This document shows positions 1 through 5,878 of a stretch of DNA of 13,247 nt, in pieces. The position numbers and the translations under genes are program-made. The stretch is taken from assembly GCA_035298385.1 (NCBI GenBank), contig DATGYC010000250.1, positions 1 to 13,247 of the forward strand, in the 5' to 3' direction. The notes under the pieces are model-generated. The model ran no database searches and was not told the DNA's origin. It was given only the letters and a program-made list of their open reading frames with translations. How positions within the stretch are numbered: position 1 is the first letter of the stretch; every line of letters begins with the position of its first letter. This DNA comes from DATGYC01 sp035298385. GTDB lineage: Bacteria > Bacillota > Sulfobacillia > Symbiobacteriales > Symbiobacteriaceae.

Positions 1-381
1 CCGGCAGACCTCGGCATACTGGCGGGGCGAGAGGCCGGTCACTCGCTTGAAGAGCCTCTGCAGGTGAGTGGGGCTCAGGTGGAACTGGGCGCCCAGGCCC
101 GTCAGGGACGAGGCGCCCTGCTCCCGGATGTAGGTGCAGATGTGCCCAACGATCTCGGCCCCTGGGTCAGGCGAATCCCCCTGGGGGTGGCATCGCTTGC
201 AAGGCCGAAAGCCCGCCGCCTCGGCCTGAGCAGGCTCATCGAAGAGATCAACGTTCTCCCGTCGAGGGCGCTTGGATGGGCAGGAGGGGCGGCAATAGAT
301 ACCGGTAGACCGCACTGCATAAACAAAGCACCCATCCTGCGATACGTCACGAGCCAGAACAGCCTCCCACCGAGCCTCCAT
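1..381 (-). CDS. ada: Ada-type methylated-DNA repair protein / AraC-family activator, N-terminal part (3' end outside window)
   Basis: Reading the minus strand from the ATG at 379-381 gives 127 codons open to the window edge. The start follows a strong Shine-Dalgarno (GGAGGGAGAGCG then ATG). The N-terminal Ada zinc domain is clear: C30-x3-C34 in IYCRPSC and C61-x2-C64 in FRPCKRC, with the Ada-typical KRPRRENVDLF between. By homology C30 is the residue that takes the methyl group from DNA phosphotriesters, turning the protein into an activator. From about residue 80 an AraC-type helix-turn-helix follows, ending at the window edge in LFKRVTGLSPRQYAEVCR. Whether a C-terminal O6-methylguanine methyltransferase domain is fused (Ada) or absent (AdaA) cannot be seen. 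It lies downstream of herA on the same strand after a 159-bp gap, so it probably has its own promoter. Confidence 0.93.
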   Translation of the reverse strand, partial: MEARWEAVLARDVSQDGCFVYAVRSTGIYCRPSCPSKRPRRENVDLFDEPAQAEAAGFRPCKRCHPQGDSPDPGAEIVGHICTYIREQGASSLTGLGAQFHLSPTHLQRLFKRVTGLSPRQYAEVCR

Positions 382-540
382 CGCTCTCCCTCCTCTTCTT
401 CCAGTCTAAGCGACATGAGCCTAGTCCGCCCTCCGATTCTTGTGCATCAAACTACCCCAATCGGTCCGCCCTTGGCAGAGCGTCTCAAGCGCTTGGCGAC
501 CATCCAACCCTAGTCGAACGAGCGACTCCTCCCGGTACCG
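382..540. other. ada-herA intergenic region
   Basis: This 159-bp gap separates the herA stop from the ada start; both genes read on the minus strand. It contains the ada Shine-Dalgarno next to 381 and a perfect 10-bp palindrome at 486-495. I see no U-tracted terminator hairpin after herA and no convincing -35/-10 pair. A short AGTCG/CGACT inverted repeat near the herA stop has no T-run. Confidence 0.5.
486..495. promoter_or_regulatory. Palindrome CAAGCGCTTG upstream of ada, possible Ada operator
   Basis: This perfect 10-bp palindrome lies 105-114 bp upstream of the ada start codon. Its AAGCGC core, present on both strands, resembles the AAAGCGCA Ada box of Escherichia coli. Self-regulation by Ada is established in E. 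coli; applying it here is inference. The distance is rather long for a classical activator site unless transcription starts well upstream of the ATG. Confidence 0.25.
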
Positions 541-2337
541 CTACTCCGCCCTCTTCTCCACCCAGTACTGGGCCATGCCAAACAGCTCTCGCTTGGCCAG
601 GTACCCATCCTCCGCCAGCCGCTCCAGATGGCCCTGCAGAGCCTCCACCGTCACGGAGGTCCCCCGCTTCGCGAGCAGCCGGGCCACCTCGATCAGACGA
701 CCGGAGTCCAGGGCGCCCATCTCCTCGACGACGGGTACGAGGACCTTCACCCAGGCGTCCTCCACCTGCGCCGCCTCGGTCCCCAACTCATCGAACGGGT
801 TCTCCGTATTCGGCGCACAAGACTTGGCCATCCGAATCCGAACCGGCACCGTCCGCCCAAAGATCGCCGAGGAGATGTAGGTATCACCCGACCGCAGGAA
901 GGGCAGCCGCCGGGCCTCCTCCTGGTTCAGGTCCGTCTCTTCCTTAATGGTCGCAATATCCGAAGCACGAACCGTCCGGAAGACGCACTTCGTATTCAAC
1001 TGCGCCACAACCGTCTCGTCCAGGAGCGTCGGCCGCTGGGTGGCCAGGATCAGGAAGACCCCGTACTTGCGGCCCTCCTGGGCGATCTCCTTGATGATCC
1101 CCTTGGCCGGCGCATCGTACGCCTTCGGCGCAAAGTTATGCGCCTCGTCGGTCACCATCACGAAGGGCGGGAAGAACTCGCCCGTCTCTCGCTTGAACTG
1201 CGCATCCTTGTACTCCCGCCGCTTGTGGTAGAGCGTCGAGGTGACGTAGGAGGCGAAGACGTTCAGGATCCAGATCGGCCCCTGGACGACGACCAGCTTC
1301 CCCTCCCGAAGCGTTGCCTCGATCGGACGAATATCCTTCTGGAAGAGACCAGCCCGATCGAGCCGCTTCAGGCGCCACTGCACGCCCTTGACCGACGAGA
1401 GCGGGATGCCCCGGGCCTCCTTCTCGGCGCCCTTCTCCCCGTTCTCCAGAGCGGCTACCAAGTCATCGATCCGGCCCAGGAAGGAGGTGAAGGAGTCGTT
1501 CCGCTGGTGGAGCGCCTCCACGGCGTTGACCATCCCCTCCGAGAGCGACGAGGCGGCGCTCAGCAGGGTGATTACGTCGCGGGTATTGAGTTGGGTAAAG
1601 TCGACACCAACCTCCTGCCCTACCGCCATCACCTTGAAGCGCTGCTCGTACTTCACATCCCGGTAGCCCGGCGGGCAGTTGGTCGGGGTCTCAGCAAAGG
1701 TCAGTTCAAAGTGGGGGTCAAAGACCAGGGTCGGGATCTTCAGCTTCATCAGTTCCTCAAGGAAGACCCGGAGGCCGAATGACTTACCCGAGCCCGAGCC
1801 ACCGAAGATGCCGATGTGCGGGTACTGCTGCATCGCCCGCGGGTCGAAGAGGAAGGGGACACCGTTCTGCGGCTTGACCCAACCATCCTCCAAGAGGCGC
1901 ACTCGGTCCTGGAGCTCAGCCGGCATCCCCGCCGCCAGCTTCCCCGTCGCCTGGATTACGCCCAGGATCATCGCCTTGTCGGGCTGTCCCTTCACCAGGT
2001 AGTGTGCGACCTCATCAAAGGCGGGCTCGCGCACAGAGGTGCCTGGGCGAACCGGGACCGGCAACCGCTCCAGCAGCCGCACCTTCGCGATGTGGATGTC
2101 ATGCTGGGCGACATCGTACTGGGCCGACGCCATCAGGGCCTGGAAGATCTCCGGCCCGACGATCCCCTTCTCCAGATTGAAATCCCGGTAGCGGTTGAAG
2201 GACTGGGTCTCGACGACCTCGCCCCGGGGGTAGCCCAGGGCCCCATCCTCAATCACCAAGTACTCATTCATCTGGAAGGGGCGGCGCTGGTCGATTACCG
2301 TGATCTCCTGCTCATTCGTTAAGCCGACGACCTGCAC
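541..2337 (-). CDS. herA: HerA-like hexameric DNA-translocating ATPase (HAS-barrel / FtsK-HerA family)
   Basis: This 598-residue protein starts at GTG (2335-2337) behind GGGAGG, 15 bp after the nurA stop. The first ~120 residues fit a HAS-barrel hexamerisation domain. The RecA-like core has Walker A GGSGSGKS (179-186), Walker B ending in D397-E398 (VMVTDEAH), and the conserved ATQRP segment (432-436) after EGRKYGVFLIL. The last ~60 residues look like a winged helix. In archaea HerA hexamers pump DNA and partner the nuclease NurA in double-strand-break end resection with Mre11-Rad50. In bacteria the pair is patchily distributed. The nurA gene directly upstream strongly supports this assignment over other DUF87 ATPases. 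Key ATPase residues are intact, so it should be active. The exact bacterial role, repair or defence, is not shown by the sequence. Confidence 0.9.
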   Translation of the reverse strand: MQVVGLTNEQEITVIDQRRPFQMNEYLVIEDGALGYPRGEVVETQSFNRYRDFNLEKGIVGPEIFQALMASAQYDVAQHDIHIAKVRLLERLPVPVRPGTSVREPAFDEVAHYLVKGQPDKAMILGVIQATGKLAAGMPAELQDRVRLLEDGWVKPQNGVPFLFDPRAMQQYPHIGIFGGSGSGKSFGLRVFLEELMKLKIPTLVFDPHFELTFAETPTNCPPGYRDVKYEQRFKVMAVGQEVGVDFTQLNTRDVITLLSAASSLSEGMVNAVEALHQRNDSFTSFLGRIDDLVAALENGEKGAEKEARGIPLSSVKGVQWRLKRLDRAGLFQKDIRPIEATLREGKLVVVQGPIWILNVFASYVTSTLYHKRREYKDAQFKRETGEFFPPFVMVTDEAHNFAPKAYDAPAKGIIKEIAQEGRKYGVFLILATQRPTLLDETVVAQLNTKCVFRTVRASDIATIKEETDLNQEEARRLPFLRSGDTYISSAIFGRTVPVRIRMAKSCAPNTENPFDELGTEAAQVEDAWVKVLVPVVEEMGALDSGRLIEVARLLAKRGTSVTVEALQGHLERLAEDGYLAKRELFGMAQYWVEKRAE

Positions 2338-2352
2338 GTCAGATTCCCTCCC

Positions 2353-3399
2353 TTAGAAGATGCGGGCAGAGCGTTTGGTCATGAAGACCCGCTTCCACTG
2401 CGGATCCAGTAAGTCCAAGTAGGCCGAGAGTTCCACGTCGGTCAGCCGGACCTCCCGGTCAACGATGTCCAGCCAGAGCGGCATTCCCCGCCCATCTGGC
2501 GGCGTAATGGTATAGAGGTAGTCCGCCAGGGCGCCCATCTGGTCCGCCTGCGCCTCCAGCATCTCCAGACCGGTCACACCCGGATCAGTCGCCGTCCGCA
2601 TGAACCAGGTCCGGACTGGAGTCGGCTCGGGCTCACCCGGCTTCGCCGCCCCGGTCTTTCTCGCTGCAATCCCCTGCGGCGCTAAACTCGCACGGTCCTC
2701 GGGAATTGCAGAGAGGCCCTTCACCGGGCGCCGCACCTCGAGCACCTCTCCCATCTCCAACACACCCCAGAGGATATCCCGGTCGTACCGGTTCTGCCAG
2801 CCCGGCGGCGTAGCCTCCTCCATCATGGTTGGGATCACCCGTGACTCGATATTCTCAATGCAACCAGCGAGCATAATTTTTCCATCTAATACGTCTCGTT
2901 GGAGAATGGAGAAGGTATTCTTGGTACGCATGTCGAATCTTACCAGTGGCCCATCCATTAACAGGATGGCTGGCCGAAGGGATCGGGCCGCCTCCAAGGC
3001 GACCTGCGCCTCCAACGTCGCCAGCTTCTGCTGACGCAACTCATGGTCCTTCTGCACCGCGACCACCTCATCGGTCAGGTCGCCGGGCGGGAGCGGGCAG
3101 TGCATCGTCTTCAGCACCAGGGGCTCACCGGTAGACGGCTTCGCGATCGCCCGCATCAGGTCCAGGTAGTGCGGGAAGGCGCCGCCAAATGTGTTCAGCG
3201 TCCCATCGACGCCCACCAGCGGGCGCCCGCCCAGAAATCCGGCCAGTTCCGCCCCCTCTAGACGGCGCAGACGGCGGATCGGACCCACATGCTCCTCGAG
3301 CCACCCTCGACGCTCTGACGTGGAACCAAGGCGGCTCTCTGAGAAAGCATCTGTAATTCGACCGTTCAACTGTTGAAGTTGAGATACCCATTCATCCAT
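2353..3399 (-). CDS. nurA: NurA-domain 5'-3' nuclease, partner of HerA
   Basis: This 348-residue protein starts at ATG (3397-3399) after GGAGGG about ten bases upstream. NurA-domain signatures are visible: GVDGTLN with acidic D65, E120 in a helical segment, LLMDGPL with D149, and LWLDIVDREV with D311 near the C-terminus. These acidic positions match the metal-binding set of archaeal NurA nucleases, which have an RNase H-like fold. A Pro/Ala/Gly-rich stretch at about 225-262 looks like a lineage-specific linker. NurA acts on single- and double-stranded DNA and is stimulated by HerA. The two genes are 15 bp apart and surely cotranscribed. The gene is divergent from abrB across a 223-bp promoter region. 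Family assignment is firm; cellular function is inferred from archaeal pairs. Confidence 0.87.
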   Translation of the reverse strand: MDEWVSQLQQLNGRITDAFSESRLGSTSERRGWLEEHVGPIRRLRRLEGAELAGFLGGRPLVGVDGTLNTFGGAFPHYLDLMRAIAKPSTGEPLVLKTMHCPLPPGDLTDEVVAVQKDHELRQQKLATLEAQVALEAARSLRPAILLMDGPLVRFDMRTKNTFSILQRDVLDGKIMLAGCIENIESRVIPTMMEEATPPGWQNRYDRDILWGVLEMGEVLEVRRPVKGLSAIPEDRASLAPQGIAARKTGAAKPGEPEPTPVRTWFMRTATDPGVTGLEMLEAQADQMGALADYLYTITPPDGRGMPLWLDIVDREVRLTDVELSAYLDLLDPQWKRVFMTKRSARIF

Positions 3400-3444
3400 C
3401 TAGGCTGACCCTCCGTGGATTGGGGATTTCTGTGAAAAACCGTC

Positions 3445-3473
3445 TTGACTTAGGAGACGATTCCAGTTATGGT
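3445..3473 (+). promoter_or_regulatory. Candidate distal sigma-A promoter pointing toward abrB
   Basis: TTGACT (3445-3450), a 17-bp spacer and TATGGT (3468-3473) form a fair sigma-A match about 150 bp upstream of abrB. An imperfect inverted repeat (CGTCT 3441-3445, AGACG 3455-3459) overlaps the -35 and could be an operator. It lies about 13 bp from the -10 of the opposing nurA promoter, so the two would compete for polymerase. Confidence 0.35.
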
Positions 3474-3485
3474 TTTCCTAGGGAC

Positions 3486-3514
3486 GCTATAGCGGTAAAA
3501 CAAGAGCAATACAA
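3486..3514 (-). promoter_or_regulatory. Candidate promoter of the nurA-herA unit
   Basis: On the minus strand TTGTAT (3509-3514) and TATAGC (3486-3491) are separated by exactly 17 bp. The -10 keeps four of six consensus bases and the -35 only its TTG, so this is a moderate sigma-A match. It would give an mRNA leader of roughly 80 nt before the nurA ATG. It faces away from the abrB promoters. Confidence 0.45.
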
Positions 3515-3545
3515 AAGATTGTAGCCAAATAGACGGGCTGCTCCG

Positions 3546-3574
3546 TTGACTTTTTCTGGCACAACTGTTAGAGT
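3546..3574 (+). promoter_or_regulatory. Probable sigma-A promoter of abrB
   Basis: TTGACT (3546-3551) and TAGAGT (3569-3574) are separated by 17 bp. This is the best promoter match in the window (five of six at -35, four of six at -10). Transcription would begin near 3581, giving a leader of about 40 nt with the GGGGGTGA ribosome site at 3610-3617. I found no perfect Spo0A box beside it, although abrB is repressed by Spo0A in B. subtilis. Confidence 0.6.
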
Positions 3575-3622
3575 AATACATGAGCGGAGCCAGCAGTGAC
3601 TCTATATTTGGGGGTGACTATT

Positions 3623-3880
3623 ATGATGAAGTCGACCGGTATTGTTCGCAAAGTAGATGAACTTGGTCGTGTAGTAATTCCGATCGAGTTGCGCCGGACC
3701 CTCTCTATTGAAGAGAAGGACTCGCTGGAGATTTACGTTGATGGTGATAAGATCATCCTGCGTAAGTATGAGCCGGCCTGCGTCTTCTGCGGCAACGCCG
3801 CCAACGTGGAGAACTTTAAGGGCAAGAACGTCTGCCAGTCCTGCCTGACCTCCATGGCCCAGCGCGTTCACGTCGGCTAA
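3623..3880 (+). CDS. abrB: AbrB-family transition-state regulator with C-terminal zinc ribbon
   Basis: From the ATG at 3623 the 85-residue product begins MMKSTGIVRKVDELGRVVIP, nearly identical to the N-terminal DNA-binding swapped-hairpin domain of B. subtilis AbrB. A GTG at 3596 is in frame, but the Shine-Dalgarno GGGGGTGA (3610-3617) sits correctly for 3623; the second ATG at 3626 is the alternative. Instead of the Bacillus multimerisation domain, residues 50-85 hold C53-x2-C56 and C71-x2-C74, a short zinc ribbon common in clostridial-type AbrB homologues. The family represses stationary-phase and sporulation genes in the cytoplasm by binding AT-rich promoters. It has its own promoter and a strong terminator, and is convergent with rsmI exactly as in B. 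subtilis. Its DNA targets here are unknown. Confidence 0.93.
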   Translation: MMKSTGIVRKVDELGRVVIPIELRRTLSIEEKDSLEIYVDGDKIILRKYEPACVFCGNAANVENFKGKNVCQSCLTSMAQRVHVG

Positions 3881-3887
3881 TAAGCGG

Positions 3888-3918
3888 AGCACTCCTACCT
3901 AGGAGTGCTTCTTCTTTT
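3888..3918 (+). terminator. Rho-independent terminator of abrB
   Basis: A perfect 10-bp stem (AGCACTCCTA, 3888-3897, with TAGGAGTGCT, 3900-3909) and a two-base CC loop are followed by the T-rich tract TCTTCTTTT. It begins seven bases after the abrB stop codon. Confidence 0.9.
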
Positions 3919-3950
3919 CCTGGAAGCGAAAATCCTCTGCCACGAAAGAT

Positions 3951-3978
3951 GAGGCCTGTCCGTTAGTCGGACAGGCCT
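3951..3978 (-). terminator. Hairpin at the end of rsmI, probable operon terminator
   Basis: An 11-bp perfect stem (AGGCCTGTCCG 3952-3962 with CGGACAGGCCT 3968-3978) encloses a five-base loop that contains the rsmI stop codon (3963-3965). On the minus strand it is followed by CATCTTTC, a weak T-tract. On the plus strand the following TCCTTATT is equally weak, so it may act in both directions as a backstop between the convergent genes. Confidence 0.6.
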
Positions 3979-4823
3979 TCCTTATTCCTCACGTCGAGTA
4001 GCGTTTGGTAGACATCGCGCTTGGTAAGGCCAAACCGCTCTGCCACCTGCTTCATCGCATCGTTTGGGCGAAGCCCGGTCTCCACTAATGCGTCAACCGC
4101 TACCTTCAGGCCCTCCGGGGTCCAGCCCTCCATCTCAGGTTCGACATAAGGCGCCCCACCGATGACCAGGACGAACTCACCGCGGGGGGCCTTCGCCTCA
4201 AAGTGCGCGAGCAGATCAGCCGGAGTGCCCCGGACGACCTCCTCGTGCAGCTTGGTCAACTCCCGTGCGGCCGCCATCGGGCGGGCGCCCAAGACCCGGT
4301 CCAGGTCTGCAAGCGTCTCGAGCACCCGGTGCGGCGCCTCGTAGAGCATGACGGTCCGTTCCTCTGTGGCCAAGCGAGCCAAGGCGGCCTCCCGCTCCTT
4401 CTTCTTGGTCGGCAGGAAGCCATCAAAGGCGAAGCGGACCGTCGGCAGGCCCGATACCACCAGGGCTGAGACAAAGGCCGTCGGCCCCGGAATCGGGATG
4501 ACCGGCACCCCAGCTGCCAGGGCAAGCCGGACTAGGTCCTCACCCGGATCGGAGATCGCTGGCATGCCGGCATCGGTCACGAGGGCGACAGAGTCGCCAG
4601 CCTGGAGTCGCTCGATCAAAGCGGGACCCGCCGTCCGCTGGTTGTGCTCATGATAGCTAACCAGTTGCGTCTGGATTTCGAAGTGCCGGAGGAGCTTCAG
4701 GCTCTGCCGGGTATCCTCCGCGGCCACCACGGCTACCTCACGCAAGATCCGCAGCGCCCGGGCGGTGATATCCTCCAGGTTTCCGATCGGGGTACCGACC
4801 AGGTAGAGCGTTCCTGTGCTCAA
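3963..4823 (-). CDS. rsmI: 16S rRNA (cytidine(1402)-2'-O)-methyltransferase RsmI
   Basis: RsmI uses S-adenosylmethionine to 2'-O-methylate C1402 in the decoding centre of 16S rRNA. The 286-residue product carries the full set of family motifs: GTPIGNLEDI (10-19), AEDTR (35-39), DAGMPAISDPG (84-94), IPGPTA (111-116), DGFLP (134-138), EAPHR (162-166), RELTKLHEE (187-195) and RGEFVLVIGG (214-223). A helical C-terminal extension from about 235 is typical. The start is TTG at 4821-4823, with GGAGG seven bases upstream and no better ATG nearby. It is the last gene of the operon, 13 bp after yazA. Corresponds to yabC/yraL-type annotations next to abrB in Bacillus. Confidence 0.95.
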   Translation of the reverse strand: MSTGTLYLVGTPIGNLEDITARALRILREVAVVAAEDTRQSLKLLRHFEIQTQLVSYHEHNQRTAGPALIERLQAGDSVALVTDAGMPAISDPGEDLVRLALAAGVPVIPIPGPTAFVSALVVSGLPTVRFAFDGFLPTKKKEREAALARLATEERTVMLYEAPHRVLETLADLDRVLGARPMAAARELTKLHEEVVRGTPADLLAHFEAKAPRGEFVLVIGGAPYVEPEMEGWTPEGLKVAVDALVETGLRPNDAMKQVAERFGLTKRDVYQTLLDVRNKEGLSD

Positions 4824-4836
4824 ACGATCTCCTCCT

Positions 4837-5118
4837 CTACTCGTCCGTTCCGGCCACGCCTACCTCATCTGTTTTGGCCGCGGAGATAAGCGCTAGCTTG
4901 GCCACCCGGGGGAGCCGCTTTAGCTCAAGCTCCCGGCGAGAGGCGCTCGCTCGGTCAGGCCAGGGCTCGCACCAGAGCAATCGTAGCGGTCCTCTACCAC
5001 GGGTGTAGCGGGCGCCCCGCCCCGCCTGATGCATCGCCAGGCGACGCTCAACATCGTTGGTGATACCGGTATAGAGCGTGCTGTCCCCACACTCCAGCAA
5101 GTAGACCCACCAACTCAT
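4837..5118 (-). CDS. yazA: GIY-YIG domain small nuclease-like protein (YazA/UPF0213 family)
   Basis: This 93-residue protein starts at ATG 5116-5118. Its start overlaps the stop of the upstream methyltransferase as ATGA, so translation is probably coupled; an in-frame extension to 5181 is rejected because it would run back into that gene. The single GIY-YIG domain is visible as WVYLLEC (4-10), LYTGIT (15-20), E24-R25-R26 with H30, and the RRELELKRL helix (61-69) carrying the metal-binding glutamate E63. Family members are standalone GIY-YIG domains related to homing and UvrC nucleases. Their physiological substrate is unclear, and related small GIY-YIG proteins have been linked to DNA damage tolerance. 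The neighbourhood is conserved with B. subtilis yabB-yazA-rsmI. Confidence 0.92.
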   Translation of the reverse strand: MSWWVYLLECGDSTLYTGITNDVERRLAMHQAGRGARYTRGRGPLRLLWCEPWPDRASASRRELELKRLPRVAKLALISAAKTDEVGVAGTDE

Positions 5119-5858
5119 GGCTCCACCGCCCCGTCGTAGATCGCCTGCATCTCGGGCGTGTAGCACTGCCCCTCGGCCCAAACGACCAGCGGTGCCTCGC
5201 AGGTGAGGCCTGGGCGCCCACCCTTGACCGCTTCGACTAGAACCAGGTTGGCCGAGCGCCCCGCCCGGGGCAGGACTAACCGCATCCGCTTCGGCTCCAA
5301 GCGACTTGTGCGGAGGGCGCCCAGCAGGTCCACCAGCCGCTCAGCCAGGAAGACCAACCCGACCCGACCACCATAGCGCACCAGGCGACCAGCCGCCTCC
5401 ACCGCCTCACCTAGAGAGGATTCCAGTTCGTGGCGGGCAGTCGCTCGGCCCTGGGTGGGGCTGACCCCACCCGTTCCCACCTCTCGGTAGGGCGGATTCA
5501 TCGTAACCAGATCGAACGACTCAAACCCATAACGCTCCGTTGCCGAACGCCAGTCCCCACAATCGATGCAAATCCGATCGCCCAGGCCGTTCAGGGTGAC
5601 GCTCCGTCCCGCCATCTCCGCCGTCACCGGCTGGATCTCCAGACCGGTTAGGCTGATTGCTGGATGAAGCGCTGCGAGGAGAAGGGGGATGATCCCCCCG
5701 CCGGTCCCCAGATCGATCACCCGGTCGGTCGGTCGAACCCGTACCCAGTGGGCGAGCAGAATCGCGTCGATGGCAAACGGAAAGCGCTCTGGGTGCTGGA
5801 TGATCCGCAGGCCTCCCCGGCCGAGATCGTCCAGTCGTTCACCAGAGCGCAACTCCAT
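5115..5858 (-). CDS. trmN6: tRNA1(Val) (adenine(37)-N6)-methyltransferase-like enzyme (YabB/TrmN6)
   Basis: This 247-residue class I S-adenosylmethionine methyltransferase shows motif I DLGTGGGIIPLLLA (49-62), the ribose-binding acidic residue E74 in GLEIQP, and the amino-methyltransferase motif NPPY (121-124), which marks N6-adenine enzymes. The opening GLRIIQHPERFPFAIDAILL (16-35) is characteristic of the TrmN6/YabB group. The expected reaction is m6A37 formation in a tRNA anticodon loop; the Bacillus homologue sits in this position, but substrate identity here is inferred. Start ATG 5856-5858 follows AGGAGG by nine bases. It is 20 bp downstream of ricT, with no yabA gene between as in Bacillus, and overlaps yazA by four bases. 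Confidence 0.9.
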   Translation of the reverse strand: MELRSGERLDDLGRGGLRIIQHPERFPFAIDAILLAHWVRVRPTDRVIDLGTGGGIIPLLLAALHPAISLTGLEIQPVTAEMAGRSVTLNGLGDRICIDCGDWRSATERYGFESFDLVTMNPPYREVGTGGVSPTQGRATARHELESSLGEAVEAAGRLVRYGGRVGLVFLAERLVDLLGALRTSRLEPKRMRLVLPRAGRSANLVLVEAVKGGRPGLTCEAPLVVWAEGQCYTPEMQAIYDGAVEP

Positions 5859-5878
5859 GGCGATATGCCTCCTACTTC

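Noticed and set aside
496..540. Possible herA terminator (AGTCG/CGACT inverted repeat)
   Set aside because: Only five base pairs with no T-run; not a credible intrinsic terminator.
628..1782. Long plus-strand open frame (384 codons) opposite herA
   Set aside because: It is antisense to a gene with intact ATPase motifs, its translation is Arg/Leu/Pro-rich with no family motif, and GC-rich genes routinely give such antisense frames.
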